Part shown: in pieces, positions 12,784 to 21,518 of the stretch
How positions within the stretch are numbered: position 1 is the stretch's first letter
Layout: the number at the start of each line of letters is the position of its first letter
NCBI GenBank assembly: GCA_016712315.1
Contig: JADJRG010000019.1
Coordinates: forward strand, 1-64,000
Length of the DNA: 64,000 nucleotides
Reading direction: 5' to 3'
Origin: Nannocystis sp.
GTDB taxonomy: Bacteria; Myxococcota_A; Polyangia; Nannocystales; Nannocystaceae
Notes under the pieces: generated by a model
The model's input: the letters and a program-made list of their open reading frames with translations, nothing else
Databases searched by the model: none
What the model was told of the DNA's origin: nothing
Program-made: the position numbers and the translations under genes

Positions 12784-13398
12784 ATGACCCTCTCCACAAA
12801 AGACGCCGCACGGATCACCCTCGCCGCCGCAGCTCTTGTGGAAGGCGCCGCCGCGCTCACACGCCATCGCGAGCGCGCGAGCGCCTTCGAGGCCGCCGTG
12901 GAGCGGGCCACCGCCCTCAGCCGCCGCCTCGTCGTCATCGGCGACCCCGACGCCGGCATGCACACCCGGATCGTGCGCGCCTACGGCTGCGGTGACGTGT
13001 GCCTCGACAAGAACGGGTGCCCGGCTTGCCCTGTGACGATCACCGCCGATCTCACCAAGGGCCCCATCGAAGGGATCGCCGACGACACCGCCGTCATCTT
13101 CGTCTCCTGCGTCCTCGAATACGTAGAAGACCTCGACGCTGCGCTGCGAGAGATCGCGAGGATGGCAGGGAGCGGCGAAAACGTCTTCATCGTCGGCGTA
13201 CAGCCCTGGACCCTCACCGCACGCCTCTACCCCGGCGCACGTTGGCGCGGCACCGTCGTCTCCCGCGGCGACGAGCACGCCGTCGACATGAAGCCCGTGC
13301 GCAGCGGCGAGAAGCTCGCCTTCGCCGCCGCGCTCGGCCTCACCCTCGCCTCAGCCTTCTGGCCCGACAAACCCAACAAAGGAACGAACAAGCCATGA
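12784..13398 (+). CDS. Class I SAM-methyltransferase-like protein
   Basis: The product has 204 residues and starts 2 bases after the previous stop. The N-terminus (about 5-22) is a short hydrophobic helix. RLVVIGDPDAGMHTRIVRAY may stand in for the SAM-binding strand-loop, and the later part fits methyltransferase type 11 proteins: a strand plus VSCVLEYVEDLDAALREI and then VFIVGVQPWTLTARLYPG. Four cysteines in a C-x3-C-x5-C-x2-C pattern (CGDVC...CPAC) sit between, which is unusual and could bind a metal. The typical GxGxG is not seen, so the substrate and even activity are open. ATGA joins it to the ParA-like gene. Confidence 0.5.
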   Translation: MTLSTKDAARITLAAAALVEGAAALTRHRERASAFEAAVERATALSRRLVVIGDPDAGMHTRIVRAYGCGDVCLDKNGCPACPVTITADLTKGPIEGIADDTAVIFVSCVLEYVEDLDAALREIARMAGSGENVFIVGVQPWTLTARLYPGARWRGTVVSRGDEHAVDMKPVRSGEKLAFAAALGLTLASAFWPDKPNKGTNKP

Positions 13399-14029
13399 TC
13401 ATCTCCGTCCACAACACCAAAGGCGGCGTCGGCACCGCGACGCTCCTCCCTCACCTCGCCCACCTCGCCACCGAGGCCGGCCACAAAGTCTACAGGACGA
13501 CAGACAGCGTCCGCTTACCCGAGACCATCGACTCGGATCTCATCCTGATCGACGGCATCCGAGACGATCTGCCCGCGTGTGTGCTCGTCATCCCAATCAC
13601 ATGCCGCATGGCCGAGGAGCACGCTCACGAGCTCGCGGACAACTTCCGCGGCCCCGTGATCTATCTCCCCAACATGGGCCACCGGCTCACGTCCATCCCG
13701 CCCCACTTACCCGTCATCGTCGCCCAGACGATCCCCTACAGCCACGCCATCGCCTACGCAGCCGACCAAGCGCGGCTGGTGTGGGATGCCCCAGACGGAC
13801 GCACCAAAACATCCCCGGCGCCATCGCGCTCCGCTCCGCCCTGCTCGACGTCCTACGCCTCGCGAACGCGGAACCCGTAGAAGAAGACACGAGCGAGCCA
13901 ATGAACGACGATTACCTCCTGCTCGCCAGCCTGTCCGAGGTCATCCAAGCCGCGTTGGCGCAGCCCGAAGACGAAGAGACGAGCGAACCCACGACCCCGC
14001 GCTCCGCCTCGCTGACGTCGAGGGCATAA
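13395..14029 (+). CDS. ParA/MinD-like P-loop protein with degenerate Walker A, one frame break
   Basis: The start MIISVHNTKGGVGTATLLPH is clearly ParA/MinD-like, but the second Walker A lysine is lost (GGVGTAT instead of GGVGKT/S). A Walker B-like strand follows (LILIDGIRDDLP), then VIPITC, and VIYLPNMG in the place of the family's N-binding loop. The product is about 210 residues. The frame breaks in the AAAA run at 13806-13809; adding one A continues the protein (RTKNIPGAIALRSALLDVLRL) to a stop at 14027-14029. ParA relatives position DNA or protein cargo; with this Walker A, ATP hydrolysis is doubtful. ATGA overlap couples it to the methyltransferase-like gene. Confidence 0.6.
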
Positions 14030-14040
14030 CTGACGACCGC

Positions 14041-14102
14041 GCTCGCATTCCTCGAGGAAGGGAGAGCATGACGACCCCGCCGACCCCAGCCGCGATCTTC
14101 GA
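14041..14102 (+). repeat. Direct repeat, copy 1 (gene-boundary duplication)
   Basis: This stretch runs from GCTCGCATT through the ribosome binding site (AGGAAGGGAGAGC) and the first codons MTTPPTPAAIFE of the 14068 gene. It recurs with few changes at 15258-15325, ahead of the 15291 gene. It marks a tandem duplication that moved a start region plus the shared N-terminal module onto a second gene. Copy 1 also holds a vestige of the previous gene's end (ALAFLEEGRA followed by TGA in another frame). Confidence 0.7.
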
Positions 14103-15294
14103 GGCCGCCCTCGCGGCCTGGCGCCCGCTCGCCGCGCAGCAGGGCTCGCTCGATCTGATCGATCGCATCATCGCCAAACACCGCGCGCACCTCATTCACC
14201 TCATCGAGCAGGAGCTCGCGGAGCTATACCCTCCCGCTGGGCAGGAGCTCGCCAGTCTGGCAAAGAGCCTCGAAGAGATCGCCGAACCGACCCAGAAGAC
14301 GCCTCAAGAGATCCGCGAATTCTTCGGGCGCCTCGTGTCCGCGTCGCCGCGCTTCTCATTCCTGCGCCGCTCGGCCGCAGCGCAGATCTCACACCTGATC
14401 GACGAGTACCTGCGCAAGGGGGGACCCGTAGAGCCTTTTTTAGAGAACATCGCCGAGCTGATCCGTGTCGGCGACGAACACGACCTCGTGATCGTGAGAG
14501 ACCCCGACACCGAGGACGAGACCCTCGCTGTCCACATAGGCTCCCTGCTCGGTGTCGGCCACGAGTGGCACGTCGGCGAGCGAGGCCACGTACTCCGTCA
14601 AGATCGCGAGGGAGTCTCTCTCCACGATGTCGAGCTACTCGGCGACGATCTCGATGAAGAGGGCAGGATGACGGACTATGTCGCAGTGAAGCCCGGCAGG
14701 GCGACGACGACCGGCTACAACCTGCGCCAAGGCTCCATCTCCCTCCGGCACGGTGACCGCCTCATCCGCCGTTTCTTCATCGCCCCGGGTTGGGACGACA
14801 AACACACGCTTGGCCAATTAAGACTAGAGAGTTACTGGCAGCACTATCACATGCTCGCCAAGGCGCTGCGGCGCTCCCCGCTCGAACTCGAGCGCACCCG
14901 CCAGCTCCTCGCCTATGCTGGCGTCCTCGTCACCGCGCCCGCATGCCGAGGACGCGCGCGGACCCTCGCCGCGCGGACCGTCGACCGCGCGATCCACGAG
15001 CACAAAGCCGCCGCCCAGGCGATCGAGAGCGGCCAAGACCAGCTCGCCGCCCAGCGGCTCGCCCGTGTCGCTCGCTTCGTCGCCCGCGCCGCCCACGAGG
15101 TCGCCTCCGCCTGCGCCAGCGGCCAGGACCTACCGCTCCCGCTCGCCCCCGCCCTGCACGACATCCCCACCTCACAAGACCAACCATCGCTCTTCGAGCA
15201 GACCGCTGATCCCTACACAGACCACCCCGAGCTCACCCCAGAGAGGGTCAAAGCCGCGCTCGCATTTCTCGAAGAGGAGGAGGGGAGAGCATGA
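14068..15294 (+). CDS. Element protein with shared N-terminal module, intact paralogue of the 6339 gene
   Basis: This 408-residue protein has a good ribosome binding site (GAGGAAGGGAG). Residues 1-50 are the shared module (AAIFEAALAAWRP, IDRIIAKHR, LIHLIEQEL). Residues about 60-400 align with the 6339-7636 product. The sequence is soluble, mostly helical, with a Gln/Ala-rich helical block (about 300-370) and an acidic end FLEEEEGRA. It has no membrane segment and no catalytic motif that I recognise. ATGA links it to the GNAT-like gene. It serves as the guide for repairing the frame of its broken paralogue. Confidence 0.7.
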   Translation: MTTPPTPAAIFEAALAAWRPLAAQQGSLDLIDRIIAKHRAHLIHLIEQELAELYPPAGQELASLAKSLEEIAEPTQKTPQEIREFFGRLVSASPRFSFLRRSAAAQISHLIDEYLRKGGPVEPFLENIAELIRVGDEHDLVIVRDPDTEDETLAVHIGSLLGVGHEWHVGERGHVLRQDREGVSLHDVELLGDDLDEEGRMTDYVAVKPGRATTTGYNLRQGSISLRHGDRLIRRFFIAPGWDDKHTLGQLRLESYWQHYHMLAKALRRSPLELERTRQLLAYAGVLVTAPACRGRARTLAARTVDRAIHEHKAAAQAIESGQDQLAAQRLARVARFVARAAHEVASACASGQDLPLPLAPALHDIPTSQDQPSLFEQTADPYTDHPELTPERVKAALAFLEEEEGRA

Positions 15295-15325
15295 CGACCC
15301 CGCCGACCCCCGCCGCGATCTTCGA
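15258..15325 (+). repeat. Direct repeat, copy 2 (gene-boundary duplication)
   Basis: This is the second copy of the sequence at 14041-14102. It includes the end of the 14068 gene, the ribosome binding site and the first dozen codons of the 15291 gene. The two copies differ mainly by a 6-base insertion in the Glu-rich stretch. Confidence 0.7.
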
Positions 15326-16373
15326 CGCCGCCGTCCACGCCTGGCGCCCCGTGGCGGCCGCGCGCTACTCGCCGGAGCAGGTCGATCGAGTGATCACCAC
15401 CCACCGCGCGCGCCTGATTCGCCTCATCGAGCAATCCCTACGAGAGCGCCGCGACCGACGGGGCAGGGGAGCGCCGCGCCCCTGGTGGCAGCGCACCCCC
15501 GGCCTCCCGCGCGCGGACAACACCGCCCTCAAGCACGAAGCCCACTCGATCCTCACGGCCGTCCGCGCCTATCTCTACGATCCCGAGTGGGGCCTGCTCG
15601 ACGAAGAAGACGCCGTCGCCACCATCCACGAGGCCATCGTCCCGCACTGGCCCCTCGAAGACGCCGAGCGCCTGATCCAAGCCATCGCCGATCTCGACGG
15701 CGGCCTACGCGACGAAGGCTCTTTTTTAGAAGAACTCACCGCCGCCCTAAGAGACGGCCACGCCCCCGAGCTCGAGATCCACACCATCGATCCCGACACC
15801 GCCTGCGACTTCGTCGCCCGCCACCACCGCCACCTGCCCGACTGCAACCGGCGCGGCCTGCTCCACGCCCTCGCCGCACGGTGGCGCGGCCAGATCGCCG
15901 CCGTCGCCCTCGCGGGCGCCCCCACTGGCCGCTGGGGCCGCGCCACCGACTGCCCCCCCGAAGGCACCCTCGAAATCACCCGCGTCGCCAGCCGCGCCGG
16001 CCTCCGCCGCTACGACCGCAAGGGCCGCGACGTCCCCGTGAACGCCGCCTCCGCCCTCGTCGCCCACCTCATCGACCTCCTCCCCACCAGCGGCCGAGGC
16101 GCCCCCGGCTGCCGCCTCATCACCTACCAGCTCACCTCCGAAGACGGCGCCATCTACCGCGCCCTCGTCGCCAAGGGCCTACGCCCGGTCGCCCTCAGCC
16201 GCCACACCCACGCCGGAGGCGCCCGCACCCGCGTCGCCCTCCCCGGCGCCAAGATCCGCTGGGAAGCCGGCCCGGCGGCCGCCCCCCCCGATTGGAGCCT
16301 CCTCCAACCCTCCCACCGCCCCGGCGCTCAAGCCGCCTACGCCGCCTTCACCGCCCGAAAGGAGCGCCGATGA
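15291..16373 (+). CDS. XF1762-like GNAT-fold protein fused to the shared N-terminal module
   Basis: The product has 360 residues. Residues 1-51 are the shared module (AAIFDAAVHAWRP). A helical linker follows, and from about residue 165 an XF1762-like N-acetyltransferase domain typical of phages: FVARHHRHLPDCNRRGLLHA, a core strand with VALAGAP, LEITRVAS, a NAASALVAHLIDLLP helix, then LITYQLTSEDGA and GLRPVA. The acetyl acceptor is unknown for this family. ATGA overlaps join it to the genes on both sides, and the following gene is PAPS-reductase-like, a pairing also seen in phages. The T6 run at about 15722-15727 is in frame (Phe-Leu). Confidence 0.7.
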   Translation: MTTPPTPAAIFDAAVHAWRPVAAARYSPEQVDRVITTHRARLIRLIEQSLRERRDRRGRGAPRPWWQRTPGLPRADNTALKHEAHSILTAVRAYLYDPEWGLLDEEDAVATIHEAIVPHWPLEDAERLIQAIADLDGGLRDEGSFLEELTAALRDGHAPELEIHTIDPDTACDFVARHHRHLPDCNRRGLLHALAARWRGQIAAVALAGAPTGRWGRATDCPPEGTLEITRVASRAGLRRYDRKGRDVPVNAASALVAHLIDLLPTSGRGAPGCRLITYQLTSEDGAIYRALVAKGLRPVALSRHTHAGGARTRVALPGAKIRWEAGPAAAPPDWSLLQPSHRPGAQAAYAAFTARKERR

Positions 16374-17649
16374 CCTTCCGCATCCCTGCCAGCTCTCGAG
16401 ATCGACTCCGCGAGCGGCTCGTCGTCGCCTCCGTCAGCGGCGGCAAGGACAGCACCGCCCTCGCCCTGCTCCTGCGTGAAGCCGAGATCCCGCATGTGCG
16501 CGTCTTCGCCGACACCGGCTTTGAGCACCCCACGACCTACGAATACCTCTACCTCCTACGCGAGCGGCTGGGCGAGATCACGACCGTCCGCAACGAATCG
16601 CTGTGGCAGGACGCGCTCCCCGGCGAGCCGGGCATGCTGACGCTGATCCGCCGCAAGCAGATGTTCCCGAGCCGTCTGCGCCGCTTCTGCACCGAATCGC
16701 TCAAGCTCCGTCCGATAAAAAAATACCTCGAACAAGTCGAGGAGGAGAGGGGACCCCTTGTCAACGCCGTAGGTGTACGAGCCGATGAGAGCGCGAGCCG
16801 TGCGCGGATGCCCGAGTGGGAGTGGTGGGGGGAGCTCGACGCCGAGATCTGGCGCCCTTTGCTCGCCGCTACCTACGACGACATCGTCGAGATCCACCGC
16901 CGCCACAACATGCCGCCCAACCCCCTCTACCTCGAGGGCGCGCGTCGTGTCGGGTGCCATCCATGCATCTTTTCGGCAAAACACGACATCCGCCAGATCG
17001 CCCCCGATCAGCTCGTCAAGATCCGGCGCGTCGAACAGGACCTCACCGCGGACGCCGTCGCTCGCGGACGCGAACGGCCGACCCGCGCCTTCTTCCAGGT
17101 ACGCGGTCCCGGTGGACTCGCCTTCACCCCGATCGACGAAGTCTTCGAGCAGGCGCATACCATCCGAGGTCGCCCATGGGAGCCGGCCGCCGAGCTCCCT
17201 GGGTGCCGTCGCTGGGGCCTCTGCGAAGCCGGCGAAGCGCCGAGCGAAGCCGGCGAAGCACCGACCGAAGCCGCCGCCCCGATCGCCTACATCGGCCATG
17301 ACCACGCGCTCGCCCTCGGCATCCCCCCCGAGCTGCTCACGCGCTGGCTGGACGAGCGCCTCCTCCTACCGGCGCATGGAGGCTCGCGCGATTGGGCCGG
17401 CTTCTATCAGCGCACCCCCGCCGTGGAGGCCGAGCTTGCAGCGCAGCTCGAGCGGATCCCCATCACTCGCCAGCAACTTCTCGCCCGAGGGATCACCGCC
17501 GCTCAGATCACCCGCTGGCGCAACGGACGCGGCCCATTGCGCCGCACCGCCACACGCGGCCTCTACGAGATCACCCGAGCCGCTCTCGCCAAATTCAGCG
17601 CATCGCCCACCGATCAACAACCAACAACCAACCTGCTCCAAGAGACACC
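16370..17649 (+). CDS. PAPS-reductase-like PP-loop protein, no stop before the next gene
   Basis: The PP-loop SGGKDST (residues 23-29) and the following VFADTGFEHPTTYEYL are diagnostic of the phosphoadenosine phosphosulfate reductase fold. RRFCTESLKLRPIKKYL and GCHPCIFSAKHDIRQI match the phage and DndC-type branch, whose cysteines may hold an Fe-S cluster. The reductase part ends at about residue 275, followed by an insert of two EAGEAP repeats (about 287-300) and two helix-turn-helix-like segments (RQQLLARGITAAQITRWRNG). The frame stays open past the next ATG (17650) to 18112, so the natural stop seems lost or a base is wrong; I end the feature at the next start. The role may be sulfur chemistry on nucleic acid, by inference. 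Confidence 0.65.
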
Positions 17650-19183
17650 ATGGCCGAACCAACCACCATCCGCCTCACCGCCACCGCCCCGCTCAACGGA
17701 TCGGGCCTCATCCCTCTCACCCGCGAAACCCTGCAAACCACCACCGCCGGCCGTCTCTACAGCGCCACCATCCCGACCGGAAGCCGCCTCACCAGCGACA
17801 TCTTCGGCATTTTCTCAAACGGCGCCCACACCTCGATCACCGTCACCGCCTCCACCGACAACCCCCGCGACGTGCTCCGCGTCTACCTCGGCGCCGCCAT
17901 CCGCAGCGAGCACCGCCTCGCCGGATCCCAAACCATCACCCTCGCCCCCGGAGAAGAGCTCGGCTTCATCACCGAGGCTCCCACCGTCCTCCTGCTCGTC
18001 GTCAACGAGCTCTCCGAAGCCGACCAAACCGCCCGCCTCGACAGCACCGCTGCGCCCGTCATCCGCGCCCGCCTCACCCGTAACGCCGGCTTCACCGCCA
18101 CCGGCGTCATGAACATCAACCTCCTCTGGTCCACCGCCTCACATGTCCTAGAGGCCACATCCAACGCCCCCGCCGGAGCCCTCCCGCTCGAGGCCCTCGA
18201 CCCCCGCCAATCCCGCTACGCCGGCTACTACTGGCGCGTCCGCGTCTCCGGCTGCGACGGCGCCTATTTTTCCGGCCCCGCCAACCGCCTCACCGGCGAC
18301 GCCGCCCTCGAACAGCTCCTCCCCGGCCAGTGGTCCACCCCGCGCCGCGTCAGCCACGACGATCTACTCGCCGTGCTCAGCCCGCCCGTGCGCGTCGGCT
18401 GCCCCACCGTCATCGCCGAACACGAGCTGCTCCCCATCACCGAGGCCCAGCTCCTCGCCACCGCCAGCGCCCCAACCACGCCCCCGCCGACCCAGCCCGC
18501 AGGCGCCATCCCGTGGGCCACCTTCCACGATCTCAGTGTCAACGCCGCCGGCGCCGATCGCCACGAAGCCGGCTACCTCATGTGGACGCACGCCATCACC
18601 GGCAACGCCAACGTCATCGGCAACAAGGGCTTCCACGGCATCGGCACCGGCAACAAGGCCATGCTCGGCACCGACGCCCCCATGCTCCTCGGCCTCCCCC
18701 TCGCCCAGCTCACCGCGCTCAGCGTCCGCTACGCCCTGCGCACCGCAGGCAACGCCCACATCCTCAATCGTCCGTACATCAACATTCTCATCGACATCAA
18801 CGGCGACGGCACCCTCTACAAGATCGGCGTCTTCGATCGCGATCCCAACCCCGCCCTCAACCTGCTCGTTGACGTCGCCCAGGCCAACCCCACCGATCAC
18901 GAGTACCTGCTCTCCTGGGTAGGCGCCGGCAAGCTCAAGATCGTCAACGAGCTCGCCGGAGTCACCCCCGCCGTCGATCTCGGCGCCGGCTGGCACAACA
19001 AGGTCTTCCACGTCAGCGACATCCTCGCCACCTACCCCGACGCCAAGCTCACGAGGGCCTTCCCCGCCGACAACGGCCTGCCCGCCGATCTCACCATGCC
19101 CCCCCCTCTGGCTCGTGCTCGGCGACTCCACCTACACCCGCTACTCGCGCGTCCTCCTGCGCGAAGTCCGGCTCAACAGCTAA
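17650..19183 (+). CDS. Large beta-rich hypothetical protein, frame break near its end
   Basis: ATG at 17650 starts a protein of about 510 residues, rich in Thr, Ser and short beta strands (for example TIRLTATAPLNGSG, YSATIPTGSRL, TITLAPGEELGF), with no signal peptide. Near the end the frame must shift at the C8 run (19099-19106). With seven C the protein continues PLWLVLGDSTYTRYSRVLL to a TAA at 19181-19183, 11 bases before the next start. Without the correction it would fuse into the next gene. Length, beta-richness and position at the end of the operon would suit a structural particle protein, but I see no match to a known capsid fold. Confidence 0.6.
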
Positions 19184-19194
19184 GCGAGCCCGCC

Positions 19195-21036
19195 ATGATC
19201 ATCGAGGTAGGTAGCCAGCGTTACAAAGAGATCTTCGGCGCCCGAGATTTCCTCACCCAGCCCTTCCAAAGCCGGCTACCGCCTCACCGCCTACTCGTCG
19301 AGGCCCTCGCCGATCCCTCCAAGTCGATCACCGCCATCGACACCCTGCTCGCCGACGCCAACCCCAACGGCGTACTCCACAGCGCCGGCCTGCAAGACAT
19401 CCACCTCGGCACCCAGGTCCTCATGCACGCCCGCGTCGCCGCCTCACGCGTCGGCGGCCAGCTCGTCCTCCCCGGCAACGGCCTCTCGAGCAACCTCGCC
19501 GAGGGTCTCGTCGACGTCATGAAGAATTTTAAAATTCCCGCCCGCGCCAGCGACGCCGACGTCCAAGCCTTCCTCATCGAAGCCAGCTTCGCCGTCGGCA
19601 TGAAGGCCCTCGGCGCGATCGGCCCCGTCGGCAAGATCGCCGCCGCCGTCATCGGCTTCGCCAGGGAGATCATCCAGCTCATCAAACAACGCCGCCTCAT
19701 CAAAGAAGACGACGCCCAGCGCCGCGAAGCCCTCGCCTACGCCAAACTCCCCCCCCTCCAAGAGCCCGACACCCAGGTGGACGCCTGGTACGTCGACCAG
19801 GTGCTCCGCCCCCTCATGGAAGGCCCCTCCTGGACCCCGATCTTCTCGCCCCGCTTCGACTCGGATGAGTGGGTCGGCATCGATCGCAACGGTGGCTTTG
19901 CGTTCGCTCCGGGAAAAAGCGTCGAAGGACTGGATGACTTCGGCCGATCTCGCAAAGTTTTCACTGCCAGCGGCGGTATCGGCTTCATCCCTGGCCTCGA
20001 CCAGATCGCAAGTGTCGTGCAGGTCGCACATGACCCAGAGATCGTCAAGCGCTGGGCCGGCGGCCCTTGGCCGATCCAACCGCAGATGGTCACCGACGTG
20101 GGGAAGTTCTTCGTCAACACCGGCCGGCTCGCCGCGGTAGCTTGGGCGTGGGCGACCGAAGTCGACGCGAGCCCGGACCTCTACAAGCTCCACATCGCCG
20201 CTCTCCACGAGCGGTGGAAGCGCTACTGCGACGGCGGGCGCCGCTACCTGCTCGACAACACCAAGGACTGGAACGACAACCTCGGCAAGGGCCGCGTACT
20301 CTCCGACGATCGGCAGTTCCTCGCCGGCAGCGCGATCGGCTGCGCCATCGGAGCCTGGCGCTGCCTCCCCAAAGACAACGGCTACAGCCTCCTAAGCGCC
20401 GGTGTCCGCGGGGAAGAGCTACGAGGCCCTGGCCTCGGTCGCCAGGTCCTCGGCTGCGTCATGGATCCCCCGGCTATGGACGCCTACGCCAGCGGTCAAG
20501 CCTGCTTCACCACCATCTACGAGGAGAGGATCCAAAAGGTCCTCGAAGAAGCGCTACGGCGCCAGCGCTACTTCCTCCGGCACTCCCTCGTCTCCGCCTA
20601 CGTGCGCGCCGACTTCGACGCCTTCCGCGACATCAAGATCCGCGACGCCCTCCTCAGCGCCCGCAAAATCCTCCTCGAGCACCCCGACCGCATGCTCGTC
20701 GAGCTCGCCGATGTCGCCGCCGACGAGCCCGGCGTACCCACCGGCGACGGCAAGCTCTGGAAGGACCAGCTCCGCGCCCGCAGCGTCAAGGACAAGCACC
20801 CCCTCATGGGCGGCGTCGGTCGCCTCGCCGATCGACCACCTGGTACCCTCGTCCCGCCCCGCGAGCCGCCGCCCAAGGTGCCCATCTACGAGGGCCCCTT
20901 GCCCTGGGGCGAGCTCGCAGAGCCCGCCCCAACGGGCAGCCTCTCCCCGTGGCAAATCGCGGGCCTAACCGCCGGCGGGCTCTTGCTCGGCGGCGGCGCG
21001 TTTGCGCTCGCCCGCCGCCTTCGCAAGGGCAGGTAA
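19195..21036 (+). CDS. Large hypothetical protein with C-terminal membrane anchor
   Basis: The ATG at 19195 gives 613 residues. The N-terminal third contains a hydrophobic, amphipathic stretch (about 137-165, with ALGAIGPVGKIAAAVIGFAR). The centre is globular, rich in Trp, Tyr and Arg. The C-terminus is Pro-rich (PPREPPPKVPIYEG), then SPWQIAGLTAGGLLLGGGAF (the anchor, about 585-604) and a basic RRLRKGR end. This Trp/Gly-helix/basic-tail end recurs in two other proteins of the operon. It is the last gene on this strand before the lipoprotein. Function is unknown. Confidence 0.65.
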   Translation: MIIEVGSQRYKEIFGARDFLTQPFQSRLPPHRLLVEALADPSKSITAIDTLLADANPNGVLHSAGLQDIHLGTQVLMHARVAASRVGGQLVLPGNGLSSNLAEGLVDVMKNFKIPARASDADVQAFLIEASFAVGMKALGAIGPVGKIAAAVIGFAREIIQLIKQRRLIKEDDAQRREALAYAKLPPLQEPDTQVDAWYVDQVLRPLMEGPSWTPIFSPRFDSDEWVGIDRNGGFAFAPGKSVEGLDDFGRSRKVFTASGGIGFIPGLDQIASVVQVAHDPEIVKRWAGGPWPIQPQMVTDVGKFFVNTGRLAAVAWAWATEVDASPDLYKLHIAALHERWKRYCDGGRRYLLDNTKDWNDNLGKGRVLSDDRQFLAGSAIGCAIGAWRCLPKDNGYSLLSAGVRGEELRGPGLGRQVLGCVMDPPAMDAYASGQACFTTIYEERIQKVLEEALRRQRYFLRHSLVSAYVRADFDAFRDIKIRDALLSARKILLEHPDRMLVELADVAADEPGVPTGDGKLWKDQLRARSVKDKHPLMGGVGRLADRPPGTLVPPREPPPKVPIYEGPLPWGELAEPAPTGSLSPWQIAGLTAGGLLLGGGAFALARRLRKGR

Positions 21037-21099
21037 GGCCCTGCTCGCGATGCCCGTGCGCTTGCGCTCACGCTGGGTATCCGTTATTTCTTCCCCCAC

Positions 21100-21429
21100 A
21101 TGAGGACCCTCGTGCTCCTGCTCGCGCTGCTCCCCTTCGTCACCGCCTGCAAGAAGGAACTCGGCGAGCTGTGCAGCGACGGCTCCGAGTGCGAAACCGA
21201 GGAGTGCCGGGTGGTAACACCCGGAGCGGAAGTGAAAATCTGCGCGATGTACGGGCCCTGCCCCGAGGGGACGGTGGACATCGGCAGCGAGTGCATCCGC
21301 TCGTGCAGCGTGGGATGCTCGGATGGGACCGTGTGTCACCCGTTCTACGAGGGCTGTCTCGCCGCCTGCACGGGCGAAGATCAGTGTCGCAACAACACGT
21401 GCACGCTCGCGACTGGCTTGTGCGAGTGA
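21100..21429 (+). CDS. Cys-rich lipoprotein
   Basis: The product has 109 residues. A signal peptide with lipobox (LLPFVTAC, Cys17) predicts a lipidated, exported protein. The mature part has many cysteines in spaced pairs (CSDGSECETEEC, CSVGCSDGTVC), a style common in myxobacterial surface lipoproteins. It is convergent with the CRISPR operon and lies outside the ATGA-linked operon, so it may mark the host side of the element boundary. Function is unknown. Confidence 0.7.
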   Translation: MRTLVLLLALLPFVTACKKELGELCSDGSECETEECRVVTPGAEVKICAMYGPCPEGTVDIGSECIRSCSVGCSDGTVCHPFYEGCLAACTGEDQCRNNTCTLATGLCE

Positions 21430-21467
21430 CAGTGGACGTATGCGGATGAAGACGCAGCCTCAACGCA

Positions 21468-21483
21468 GCCCCCGAAAGGGGGC
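21468..21483. terminator. GAAA-tetraloop hairpin between convergent genes
   Basis: A perfect 6-bp stem GCCCCC/GGGGGC is closed by a GAAA tetraloop. It sits between the end of the lipoprotein gene (21429) and the end of the CARF-HEPN gene (21519). There is no U-tract, so it is a stable hairpin that may protect or end either transcript rather than a textbook intrinsic terminator. Confidence 0.5.
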
Positions 21484-21518
21484 GACCGTGTACTTCGATA
21501 CTCGGTTTTATGGCTGGC

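Noticed and set aside
12164..15728. Other T6-T7 runs (12164, about 14436, about 15722)
   Set aside because: They are in frame as Phe-Leu codons and the genes read through without a break.
17650..21036. One single 1,128-residue protein
   Set aside because: A frame-corrected end with a normal stop (19183) and a new ATG (19195) argue for two genes joined by an extra C in a C8 run.
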